Assembly: GCA_002457295.1 (NCBI GenBank)
Contig: NTKF01000001.1
Location: forward strand, 1-64,000
Reading direction: 5' to 3'
Length of the DNA stretch: 64,000 nt
DNA from: Flavobacteriales bacterium MED-G22
GTDB lineage: Bacteria > Bacteroidota > Bacteroidia > Flavobacteriales > Flavobacteriaceae
Shown: piece after piece, positions 33,165 through 41,681 of the stretch
How the letters are laid out: every line of letters starts with the position of its first letter
Position numbering within the stretch: position 1 is the first letter of the stretch
Notes under the pieces: generated by a model
What the model saw: only the letters and a program-made list of their open reading frames with translations
Told to the model about the DNA's origin: nothing
Databases searched by the model: none
Made by a program: the position numbers and the translations under genes

Positions 33165-33965
33165 CTATTGATCGACCGTTATACTAAAGGGATGATTTAA
33201 ATTTTTAAAATTTTCTAAATCAGCATAGATAGATCCCACCACTATGTCAGCCTGAATGCGGATAGGAATTTTATTTTTATCGGCAGAAACCCATAGGGTA
33301 ACACTTTCCTGCTCCTTAAATACTCTTCCTGATTGAACCATGGGGCGAAATTTCAAGCAGGGGACCTTTCCAAATTTGGTGTTTATGGTTTCCTTGCCAA
33401 GGAACTTGAGCTGAAAAACATAGTTTTCTTGATCAAAAAACATATTAATACTAAAACTCTCATTTTCTTTTATTTCATCCTCTGGATAAAAGTTTCTGAG
33501 GTAATAAAAGCTGGACAATAAATCTTGAGCATTTGGCTCAAAAGGGACATTATATTGCTCTTTTTTCTTTTTGTCATTGATCCGAGCTAATAGACTGTCA
33601 TGATCAAATTGAATCTCTACATTTTTTGTGTAGCCTCCCTCATCAATGTCTCTAATAAATTTGTATGGCAGTCCATTTTCAGCATCAAAATAGGTTTCAT
33701 AATGGTCTTCAACCTTAAAAAACCAACGGGCAAGACCCGTAGTACGGCCATAGCCCTTTGCATGAAAAACTTCTTTACCATCAAGCTCTTTTTTCTCAAG
33801 GGAGAGGCTAGCATAACTCGCATTAAAAATTCCATAATAAATTCGAAACTCAAACCATTCACCATCTTTAAATGGGAGCTCTGGTTTGGGTTCTTTCTCA
33901 TGTTGGAGTTCGGAGAAAGAAGACAGAATAAAAACTAAAAAATAAAGGATCCATTTATGTTGCAT
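33165..33965 (-). CDS. DUF3108 domain protein, exported
   Basis: A 266-residue exported protein with a signal peptide (MQHKWILYFLVFILSSFSEL) and a DUF3108 domain (FKDGEWFEFRIYYGIFNASYASL, then the GRTTGLARWFFKVEDHYETYFD segment). Members are periplasmic or outer-membrane-linked beta-rich proteins of unknown role. ATG 33965 is preferred over one 21 bases earlier since a TATTTTTG box lies between them. Confidence 0.82.
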   Translation of the reverse strand: MQHKWILYFLVFILSSFSELQHEKEPKPELPFKDGEWFEFRIYYGIFNASYASLSLEKKELDGKEVFHAKGYGRTTGLARWFFKVEDHYETYFDAENGLPYKFIRDIDEGGYTKNVEIQFDHDSLLARINDKKKKEQYNVPFEPNAQDLLSSFYYLRNFYPEDEIKENESFSINMFFDQENYVFQLKFLGKETINTKFGKVPCLKFRPMVQSGRVFKEQESVTLWVSADKNKIPIRIQADIVVGSIYADLENFKNLNHPFSITVDQ

Positions 33966-33969
33966 CTCA

Positions 33970-33977
33970 CAAAAATA
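33970..33977 (-). promoter_or_regulatory. TATTTTTG box 4 nt before the DUF3108 ATG
   Basis: Minus-strand exact TANNTTTG match; only TGAG lies between it and the ATG at 33965. It predicts a leaderless or nearly leaderless mRNA. No -33 TTG is seen. Confidence 0.4.
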
Positions 33978-34027
33978 AACATTCAACTTGTGGATAGAGG
34001 TTAAATTTTTTTTAAAATCAGTGCGTT

Positions 34028-35827
34028 TTATTTTGAGAAATTCATTAAGGCATTATGAATTTTCTTTCCTCTTTTAGGACCAAATAGGTCAATTAAATCT
34101 TTTTCAGTAGCGGCTTGCACTCGTTTGAAGGACTTGAATTTTCTCAATAATTGAGATCTTGTGCTAGGGCCAATACCGGGCAGATGGTCAATTTGAGATT
34201 GAAGTCCCCCTTTACTCCTTTTCTTGCGATGCAATTGGATACCAAAGCGGTGTGCTTCGTCTCTTGCCCTTTGAATTATTTTTAACGATTCGGATTTTTT
34301 ATCAATATAAAGTGGAATTGGGTCATCAGGAAAAAATATTTCTTCTAGTCTTTTAGCAATACCTACAATGGCAATTTTCCCTCTGAGTCCCAAAAGCTCT
34401 AAACTTTTAACAGCGGAGGAAAGTTGCCCTTTTCCACCGTCTACCACAATGAGTTGAGGCAAAGAGGCGTCTTCTTCTAATAGGCGCTTATAGCGTCTAA
34501 AAACAACTTCTTCCATCGAAGCAAAGTCGTTAGGGCCCGCAACAGATTTTATACTAAAATGACGATATTCTTTTTTACTTGGCTTTCCATTTCTGAATAC
34601 CACACAAGCAGCTACAGGATTGCTTCCTTGGAGGTTTGAGTTATCAAAGCATTCAATATGATAAGGGTGAGCGGATAGTCGAAGATCAGCTTGCATTTGG
34701 GCCATGATTCGTTTAATATGTCGTTCTGGATCAACAATTTTCATTTGTTTGAATTGTTCTAAGCGATAAAACTTGGCATTTTGCATAGACAGTTCTACTA
34801 ATTTCTTTTTATCGCCTTGTTGAGGCACAAGGATTTTATAAGATGATCCTAACGCTACAGGATGTGAGCTATAGATTTCTTTGGTATTGCTATCAAAGCG
34901 TTGTTGCAATTCAACAATGGCCAGTTGCAAAAGTTTTGTATCCGCTTCATCTAATTTTTTCTTAAGGTCAAGGGTGTGTGAGCGCACTATAGCTCCATGA
35001 GCAATTTGCATATAGTTGATATAGGCATGAGATTCATCTGAAAAAAGGGCAAACACATCTGCATGATTAATCTTGGGATTAACTACGGTTGATTTTGCTT
35101 GGTAGTTTTTGAGAATCTCTATTTTTACTTTGATTTGTTGAGCCTTTTCAAAGGCAAGGGCTTCTGCAAAAGTTTTCATTTGTTTCTCAAAAGCGGACAA
35201 AGATGCTTTAAAATTTCCTTTGATAATTTGTCTAATAGCCATAATGTTTGCATCGTAGATTCCTTGTTCCATCTTAGACTCACAAGGGCCTAAGCAATTG
35301 CCAAGATGGTAGTCTAAACACACTTTAAACTTATTGGCTTTAATCTTATTTTCTTTTAAATCGTAGTTACAACTCCGCAGTGGATATAGGCTTTTAATTA
35401 AATTGAGCAACGTACGAACCGTTTTCATGCTGGTGTAGGGACCATAATATTCAGATCCATCTCGAATGATTTTTCGGGTAGTAAAAATTCGTGGGTAGGG
35501 TTCGTTTTTGATACAAATCCAAGGGTAGGTTTTATCGTCTTTGAGCATTACATTATAGCGTGGCTGATGTTCTTTAATCAAGCTATTTTCTAATAAAAGC
35601 GCATCCATTTCGGTGTCTACCACTATGTGCTCTATACGGTGAATTTGCTTGACCAATACAGAAGTTCTTCTATTAGCATGGGTTTTAGTGAAATAGGAAT
35701 TGACCCTTTTTTTTAAGTTTTTAGCCTTACCTACATAAAGCATCTTGTCAGTCTTATCAAAATATTGATAAACACCGGCTACTTCTGGTAAACTTTTCAA
35801 TTGTATTTCTACTCTTTCCAGTTCCAT
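34028..35827 (-). CDS. uvrC: Excinuclease ABC subunit C
   Basis: A 599-residue UvrC, the dual-incision nuclease of nucleotide excision repair. It has the GIY-YIG N-terminal nuclease (PEVAGVYQYFDKTDKMLYVGKAKNLKKRV), the Cys-rich link (LDYHLGNCLGPCE), the UvrB-interacting UVR helix (about 200-235), the RNase H-like C-terminal nuclease (HIECFDNSNLQGSNPVAACVVF, LIVVDGGKGQL) and a helix-hairpin-helix end (HLPGIGPSTRSQLLRKFKS). A near-consensus TACCTTCG ends 5 bases before the ATG. Confidence 0.96.
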   Translation of the reverse strand: MELERVEIQLKSLPEVAGVYQYFDKTDKMLYVGKAKNLKKRVNSYFTKTHANRRTSVLVKQIHRIEHIVVDTEMDALLLENSLIKEHQPRYNVMLKDDKTYPWICIKNEPYPRIFTTRKIIRDGSEYYGPYTSMKTVRTLLNLIKSLYPLRSCNYDLKENKIKANKFKVCLDYHLGNCLGPCESKMEQGIYDANIMAIRQIIKGNFKASLSAFEKQMKTFAEALAFEKAQQIKVKIEILKNYQAKSTVVNPKINHADVFALFSDESHAYINYMQIAHGAIVRSHTLDLKKKLDEADTKLLQLAIVELQQRFDSNTKEIYSSHPVALGSSYKILVPQQGDKKKLVELSMQNAKFYRLEQFKQMKIVDPERHIKRIMAQMQADLRLSAHPYHIECFDNSNLQGSNPVAACVVFRNGKPSKKEYRHFSIKSVAGPNDFASMEEVVFRRYKRLLEEDASLPQLIVVDGGKGQLSSAVKSLELLGLRGKIAIVGIAKRLEEIFFPDDPIPLYIDKKSESLKIIQRARDEAHRFGIQLHRKKRSKGGLQSQIDHLPGIGPSTRSQLLRKFKSFKRVQAATEKDLIDLFGPKRGKKIHNALMNFSK

Positions 35828-35908
35828 ACTTACGAAGGTATAGAATTCTAAAATCTATTAAAATTTCACTTCTTTTTTTATGAGATTTATTTTGCATATT
35901 TGCCTTTA

Positions 35909-36472
35909 ATGGGATTGACCAAAGAGGAGCTTAGGAAAAGTTTTTTAGCAAAAAGAAAGAAGCTATTAGATAACACACATGCAGAAAAAAGTCTGGCAAT
36001 TGCCCAACAATGTGTAAATCTTCCCTTGTGGAACCGCTCCATTTTTCATCTTTTTTTACCAATGCAGCATAAAAAAGAAGTGGACACTCTCCCACTGTTG
36101 ACCATGTTGCAGGGAAAAGATAAGCAAGTCGTTTTGCCTAAAATAGTAGGCAATAAATTAGAGCATATTTTACTCACAGACGACACCTTATTAAAGGCAA
36201 ATCATTTGGGAATAGTTGAGCCTCAGAAAGGCATTCAAATGGTGCCCAACACCATTGAAGTGGTATTTGTGCCCCTATTGGCCTTTGATAAAAAGGGACA
36301 TAGGGTTGGGTATGGGAAAGGGTATTATGATAAATTTTTGTCTCATTGTACCCCTTCAACTATTAAGGTTGGCCTAACTTTTTTCACGCCAGTTGAAAAA
36401 ATACAAGATATAGAAACAACCGATATAGCGTTAGACTATGTTATTAGTCCAGATATAATCTATTCTTTTTGA
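35909..36472 (+). CDS. 5-formyltetrahydrofolate cyclo-ligase
   Basis: A 187-residue ATP-dependent enzyme converting 5-formyl-THF to 5,10-methenyl-THF. Family signatures: KEELRKSFLAKRKKL near the N-terminus and FVPLLAFDKKGHRVGYGKGYYDKFL, the main 5-FTHF cyclo-ligase block. ATG 35909 is used in place of an earlier TTG. It is convergent with lspA and overlaps it by 13 bases. Confidence 0.92.
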   Translation: MGLTKEELRKSFLAKRKKLLDNTHAEKSLAIAQQCVNLPLWNRSIFHLFLPMQHKKEVDTLPLLTMLQGKDKQVVLPKIVGNKLEHILLTDDTLLKANHLGIVEPQKGIQMVPNTIEVVFVPLLAFDKKGHRVGYGKGYYDKFLSHCTPSTIKVGLTFFTPVEKIQDIETTDIALDYVISPDIIYSF

Positions 36473-37137
36473 GAACTAGCTTGGCCAAAAATCTTTTTAT
36501 TGAAAACAATAAGAAGACCAACTCCAGTACTAATTGAAGTGTCGGCGATATTAAAAATGTATTGAAAGAAGGTATAGGATTTACCTCCGATAAATGGTAT
36601 CCACTCAGGCCATACCCAACTAGCCAAAGGAAACTGTAGCATATCAACAACGTGCCCAAAAAAGAGCGGCGCATAGCCTTGCTCTGGAAGGAGTGTAGCT
36701 ATTTGACCAAAACTACTAGAAAAAAGGGATCCATAAAACACAGAGTCAATAATGTTGCCAAGAGCTCCAGCAAAAATGAGACACAATGCCCAAATGAGTG
36801 TTCTTGAGCTTCTTTTTTTTATATGTTGCCATAGCCAAAAGCCTATGGCAACAATGGCAATTAGGCGAACAATGGTCAATAGTAACTTAGCTGTTTTTTC
36901 ACTGAGAAAGGGCAATAAGTCGTTGAGCTTTGTGCCCATAGCCATTCCTTTGTTTTCTACAAAAAGAAGTTTAAAAAACCCCCAATCTACAATGGCTTGA
37001 TCTCCATAAAGCGTGAGGGGGTAGTGTAGCTTAATATAGATTTTACTTCCTTGATCTATAAGGAGCACCCCTAAGATGATGATGAGGGACCAAACTAATG
37101 ATAAGGATGTTTTCTTAAGTTCCAGTTTATTTGTCAT
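36460..37137 (-). CDS. lspA: Lipoprotein signal peptidase (signal peptidase II)
   Basis: A 225-residue inner-membrane aspartyl protease that removes the signal peptide of prolipoproteins; the window encodes several of its substrates. Four transmembrane segments are seen. The catalytic Asp residues are in GNIIDSVFYG and FNIADTSISTG, and FVENKGMAMG is the early conserved block. It is longer than the E. coli enzyme because of the loop between the two Asp motifs, as usual in Bacteroidota. It ends the ileS operon. Confidence 0.95.
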   Translation of the reverse strand: MTNKLELKKTSLSLVWSLIIILGVLLIDQGSKIYIKLHYPLTLYGDQAIVDWGFFKLLFVENKGMAMGTKLNDLLPFLSEKTAKLLLTIVRLIAIVAIGFWLWQHIKKRSSRTLIWALCLIFAGALGNIIDSVFYGSLFSSSFGQIATLLPEQGYAPLFFGHVVDMLQFPLASWVWPEWIPFIGGKSYTFFQYIFNIADTSISTGVGLLIVFNKKIFGQASSQKE

Positions 37138-37170
37138 TAAGATAAGGTGCTAAATTAAAAAATATACAAT

Positions 37171-37806
37171 TCAGCGTTGCATTATATCTCCATTTATCGA
37201 CTGAACTATCAATTGTGGTGGTTTCTCACCTATTGGAAGAATGTCAACACTTCCATTTTGACTGGATGCTAAAACACGAATACTTTTTGAGTGGACTTTC
37301 ACATTTGATTCTACACTTTCAATATGCCCCTTTTGGAGTGACGCTTCCCACAAACAGAGCCCATTCTGTTGTTGCAAATCCAATTCTGAAACACTACCCA
37401 AAATTTCTACAACAGCATCTTTCACCTCTAACAATACTTTGACTGCCTCGGGGGCATATATTGTTACATTGGACACAATATTTTTATGTGCACTCAATTT
37501 ATCGTTTGGCTTTAAGGCGAGGGGAGAAAACTTTTCTTCAATACGGAGGGCATCAATATTTTTGGCTTGAGATAAGAAGGTTTGATTTTGATATTCTCCT
37601 TCAGTTCTGTAAATAATTTTTAAAGGAATTTCGTCTTTGATTCCTTGAAAATTAATATGATCAGCCCATGGAAAAACTAATTCCACTTGGGCATCCGTTG
37701 GAAGAATAAACTCTTTTTCAATCACCTTTTGTGCTGAAAGCCATCCCCAAAGTAGACTTACAACAAGGCCAAGAGTAAATTTATTTCTGAAGGTTTTTAG
37801 CTTCAA
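37171..37806 (-). CDS. Exported protein of unknown function in the ileS-lspA operon
   Basis: A 211-residue protein with an N-terminal signal (TLGLVVSLLWGWLSAQ) and a beta-rich mature part with repeating short strands (VTIYAPEAVKVLLEVKDAVVEILG, then VKVHSKSIRVLASSQNGSVDILP), like DUF4097-type beta-helix proteins. That likeness is an inference from pattern. Its start overlaps the end of the DksA-like gene by 26 bases, which supports co-transcription. Confidence 0.65.
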   Translation of the reverse strand: MKLKTFRNKFTLGLVVSLLWGWLSAQKVIEKEFILPTDAQVELVFPWADHINFQGIKDEIPLKIIYRTEGEYQNQTFLSQAKNIDALRIEEKFSPLALKPNDKLSAHKNIVSNVTIYAPEAVKVLLEVKDAVVEILGSVSELDLQQQNGLCLWEASLQKGHIESVESNVKVHSKSIRVLASSQNGSVDILPIGEKPPQLIVQSINGDIMQR

Positions 37807-38164
37807 TACTTAAGGTTGCGTGAGGAACTAAAAACAGTCGCTTTTTAGTGATTAGTTTGCCAGTAACTCGGCAAATGCCATAGGTTTTGTTTTCAATTCG
37901 GACTAAAGCGTTTTTTAAATCTCTTATAAATTTCTCTTGTCGTATAGCCAATTGAGTATTAGCTTCTTTAGACATTGTTTCTGAACCTTCTTCAAAGGCT
38001 TTGAATGTTGGGGCAGTGTCATCTGTGCCGTTGTTGCTGTCATTCATGTATGCACTTCTTAGAAGCTCCAAATCAGCTTGGGCTTTCTCAATTTTTTCTT
38101 CGATTAGTTTTCTAAAATCTTCTAATTCTACATCAGAATAACGAGTTTTTGTGTCTGTATTCAT
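37781..38164 (-). CDS. DksA/TraR-family regulator-like protein with degenerate zinc finger
   Basis: A 127-residue protein with a long helical hairpin (KTRYSDVELEDFRKLIEEKIEKA onward) and the DksA-like block ALVRIENKTYGICRVTGKLITKKRL. In true DksA four cysteines bind zinc; here only one (in GICRVTGK) is left and the second pair is replaced by VPHATLSIEAK. This is the form usual next to ileS in flavobacteria. It probably binds the RNA polymerase secondary channel. Its ATG overlaps the ileS stop as ATGA. Confidence 0.85.
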   Translation of the reverse strand: MNTDTKTRYSDVELEDFRKLIEEKIEKAQADLELLRSAYMNDSNNGTDDTAPTFKAFEEGSETMSKEANTQLAIRQEKFIRDLKNALVRIENKTYGICRVTGKLITKKRLFLVPHATLSIEAKNLQK

Positions 38165-41100
38165 GATTCAATCTTTTGTATGTTAATCTTAGTTTTTATG
38201 TTATCAAACTCTATAATTGTTCCTTTTTCAATTTTCGAGATAAAATCTAGCGTTACTCCAAGTGTTTCTGTCAACACATAGTCTTTGTTCTGCTCGACAG
38301 CGACTTGTAATTCTGGTTGTAACTCCAGTTCTATTCCAATTGTATCAGTGATTTCGAAGCCATGCTCTTTTCTTAGATTTTGAATACGATTCACCAACTC
38401 CCTACTAACTCCTTCTTGTATTAAGGTGTCGTTGAGCGTAACATCCAACGCCACACTCAATCCATGGCCTTGTGCGACCTGCCATCCTTGAATATCTTTA
38501 AAATAGATTTCAACATCGGCGAGCTCTAAAGTAATATTTTTTTCATTTAATTGAATAGAGACGGATTTTTTTTCTTCTAATGTTTTTATTTGCTCTGGAT
38601 TTAAGGTTTTGATTCTTTGAGCCACAATGCTCATAGACTTTCCATATTTTGGGCCTAATACCTTAAAATTAGGTTTTATTTCTTTGACTAATAATGAATC
38701 TGCATTATCAAGAACTTCAATTTCTTTTACATTTATTTCCAGTTTCAGTTGTTCTTCCACTTTTTTTACCATTGCTCTTTCTTGCATGTTTTTAACAGGG
38801 ACAACCAGTTTTTGAAGCGGCTGACGAACTTTTATTTGTGCTTTTTTTCGCAACGAAAGTGCCAGAGAAGTTAGGTTGCGAGCCATATTGATTTGAGCTT
38901 CTAAGGCTGCATTAATTTGTTCTTTGTTTGCTCTAGGGAATTGAGAGAGATGTACAGATTGCTTCTCTAAATTCAGGTCTTGATAGAGTTGATCCATATA
39001 AAAAGGAGCTATAGGGGCTGCTAATTGACTCACTACCACTAAACACTTGTGAAGGGTTTGATAGGCTGCTAATTTGTCTTGACCGTATTCACCTTTCCAA
39101 AATCTTCTTCTGTTTAACCGCACATACCAATTGCTCAATTTTTCTTGAACAAATTCAGAAATGGCTCTAGATGCTCGAGTTGGTTCATAATCGTCATAAG
39201 AGCCCGCTACATATAAAATGAGACTATTCAGTTCAGATAAAATCCATTGATCAAGTTCACTTCGATTTTTGAAAGGAATGGCCTTTTCTTGGTTTACAAA
39301 GTAATCAATGTTAGCATACATGCTAAAAAAAGAATATGTGTTGTATAGTGTCCCAAAAAACTTACGGCGCACTTCACCAATCCCTTCTACATCAAACTTA
39401 AGATTATCCCAGGGGTTGGCGTTTGAAATCATATACCAGCGTGTAGCATCTGGACCATAGTGTTTTAGTGTATCAAATGGATCTATCGCGTTGCCTAGTC
39501 GCTTAGACATTTTTTGGCCGCTTTTGTCCAAAACAAGACCATTAGAAACCACATTCTTATAAGCTATTTGATCAAAAACAAGGGTGCCTATTGCATGTAG
39601 CGTATAAAACCACCCTCTGGTTTGATCCACACCTTCAGCTATGTAATCTGCTGGAAACCGTCGATTGTTGTCAATTTTATCTTTGTTTTCAAAAGGATAA
39701 TGCCATTGGGCATAGGGCATTGCACCAGAGTCAAACCAAACATCTATCAAATCAGTTTCTCGGCGCATGGGGTGACCTGTAGAACTTGACAATATGATTT
39801 GATCCACTGTATTTTTATGTAGGTCAATCTGTTCATAATTAGAAGTATCGTTGTCTCCTACTTTAAATTTCTCAAAAGGATTCTCTCTCATCAATCCTTG
39901 TTCAATGGCACTCTTAATTTCACCAATAAGCTCTTCTAAAGACCCAATAACTTTTGTTTCGTCTCCAGACTCAGTTCTCCAAACGGGTAGAGGAATACCC
40001 CAAAATCGAGAACGAGACAAATTCCAATCATTAGCTTGAGCCAACCAATTACCAAATCGCCCTTCGCCGGTAGCTTTGGGTTTCCAATTGATTGTTTTGT
40101 TTAATTCAAACATTCGTTCTTTGACATCGCTCACTTTTATGAACCACGAATCAAGGGGATAATATAAAATAGGCTTATCGGTACGCCAACAATTAGGATA
40201 AGAGTGCACATATTTTTCTACTTTAAAAGCACTATTCATTTCTTTAAGATGAATAGCAATTTCTACATCGACCGATTTATCAGGAGCTTCACCCTCTGGG
40301 TAATATTGGTTCTTAACAAACTTATTGGCCAAACGTCCCATTTCTTTTCTAAAACGTCCTTTAAGATCGACCAAGGGTACGGCATGACCATTTTCATCTT
40401 CAACAACTAAAGCGGGTACTTCTGGAATAGCTTCTTTAGCAACTAATGCGTCATCGGCTCCAAATGTAGGTGCTGTGTGAACAATGCCAGTTCCTTCGTT
40501 AGTAGTCACAAAATCACCACTTATGATTCGAAAAGCATTTTCTGGATGGTGCATGGGTAGGGGAGCTTCATCCCACAATTGTTCATAGCGTATGCCTATT
40601 AAATCTATACCCTTGCAGTGTGCTTCTATATAATAAGGAATTTTTTTGTCTCCCCCTTTATAGCTTTTTAGGTTTTTCTCTTCTGCAACAACTTTATATT
40701 TTTTTCCTAATTGTTTTGAAAGTAATGCGTCTGCTAATAAAACTCTGATAGGTTCAAATGTATATTGATTGAAGGTATGTAAAATCACATAATCAATTTT
40801 TTTACCTACTGTAAGGGCAGTGTTAGAGGGCAATGTCCACGGAGTAGTTGTCCAAGCCAAAATGTAGAGTGGAATTTCTTTTTGAAAGGTTTTAGGTAAA
40901 CTTTCCTTCAGTGTTTTAAATTGTGCAGTAATGGTAGTATCAGTGACATCTTTATATGTGCCCGGTTGATTTAATTCATGTGAGCTTAGCCCTGTCCCGG
41001 CAATAGGAGAATAAGGTTGAATAGTATATCCTTTATAAAGCATTCCTTTTTCATGAATCTGTTTAAGCAGCCACCATACAGATTCAATATACTTTGAGGT

Positions 41101-41553
41101 ATAGGTCACATAAGGATTTTCCATATCGACCCAATACCCCATCTTTTGAGTCAATTGATTCCAAAGGTCAGTATATTTCATAACGGCCTTTTTACAGGCT
41201 TCATTATAATCGGACACACTAATGGATTTACCAATATCTTCTTTAGTAATGCCTAATTCCTTTTCTACTCCCAATTCGACTGGTAAACCGTGTGTATCCC
41301 ATCCTGCTTTTCGGTGTACTTGAAATCCTTTTTGGGTTTTGTAACGGCAAAAAATATCTTTAATGCTCCGGGCCATAACATGATGAATGCCTGGTTTTCC
41401 ATTAGCGGAGGGAGGACCTTCATAAAACACAAACGGGGGGGCACCCTCTCGTTGAGAAATGCTTTTTGAAAATGTATTATCTGTTTTCCAAAAAGTTTCT
41501 ATTCGATTTGCAATGGCTGGCAAATCCAAGCTGTCATATTCTGTATATTTCAT
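38161..41553 (-). CDS. ileS: Isoleucyl-tRNA synthetase
   Basis: A 1130-residue class I synthetase. The HIGH-type motif is GKPGIHHVMAR near residue 52 and KMSKS is GQKMSKRLGNAID. The large CP1 editing domain lies between them (including AWTTTPWTLPSNTAL and GTGIVHTAPTFGADD). WFYTLHAIGTLVFD and the anticodon-binding domain follow. Length fits the long type found in Bacteroidota. First gene of the ileS / DksA-like / lspA operon. Confidence 0.97.
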   Translation of the reverse strand: MKYTEYDSLDLPAIANRIETFWKTDNTFSKSISQREGAPPFVFYEGPPSANGKPGIHHVMARSIKDIFCRYKTQKGFQVHRKAGWDTHGLPVELGVEKELGITKEDIGKSISVSDYNEACKKAVMKYTDLWNQLTQKMGYWVDMENPYVTYTSKYIESVWWLLKQIHEKGMLYKGYTIQPYSPIAGTGLSSHELNQPGTYKDVTDTTITAQFKTLKESLPKTFQKEIPLYILAWTTTPWTLPSNTALTVGKKIDYVILHTFNQYTFEPIRVLLADALLSKQLGKKYKVVAEEKNLKSYKGGDKKIPYYIEAHCKGIDLIGIRYEQLWDEAPLPMHHPENAFRIISGDFVTTNEGTGIVHTAPTFGADDALVAKEAIPEVPALVVEDENGHAVPLVDLKGRFRKEMGRLANKFVKNQYYPEGEAPDKSVDVEIAIHLKEMNSAFKVEKYVHSYPNCWRTDKPILYYPLDSWFIKVSDVKERMFELNKTINWKPKATGEGRFGNWLAQANDWNLSRSRFWGIPLPVWRTESGDETKVIGSLEELIGEIKSAIEQGLMRENPFEKFKVGDNDTSNYEQIDLHKNTVDQIILSSSTGHPMRRETDLIDVWFDSGAMPYAQWHYPFENKDKIDNNRRFPADYIAEGVDQTRGWFYTLHAIGTLVFDQIAYKNVVSNGLVLDKSGQKMSKRLGNAIDPFDTLKHYGPDATRWYMISNANPWDNLKFDVEGIGEVRRKFFGTLYNTYSFFSMYANIDYFVNQEKAIPFKNRSELDQWILSELNSLILYVAGSYDDYEPTRASRAISEFVQEKLSNWYVRLNRRRFWKGEYGQDKLAAYQTLHKCLVVVSQLAAPIAPFYMDQLYQDLNLEKQSVHLSQFPRANKEQINAALEAQINMARNLTSLALSLRKKAQIKVRQPLQKLVVPVKNMQERAMVKKVEEQLKLEINVKEIEVLDNADSLLVKEIKPNFKVLGPKYGKSMSIVAQRIKTLNPEQIKTLEEKKSVSIQLNEKNITLELADVEIYFKDIQGWQVAQGHGLSVALDVTLNDTLIQEGVSRELVNRIQNLRKEHGFEITDTIGIELELQPELQVAVEQNKDYVLTETLGVTLDFISKIEKGTIIEFDNIKTKINIQKIES

Positions 41554-41681
41554 GCTCTAAAATCAATCTTCTAAACAGATGTGCGAAAGTAACCATTTTC
41601 ATTGATATTTTTTAGAACAAGAAAATATGAATTTGTGGTCTATTCCCTCTATACTTAAAAGAATAGGAGTAAAGAATAATA

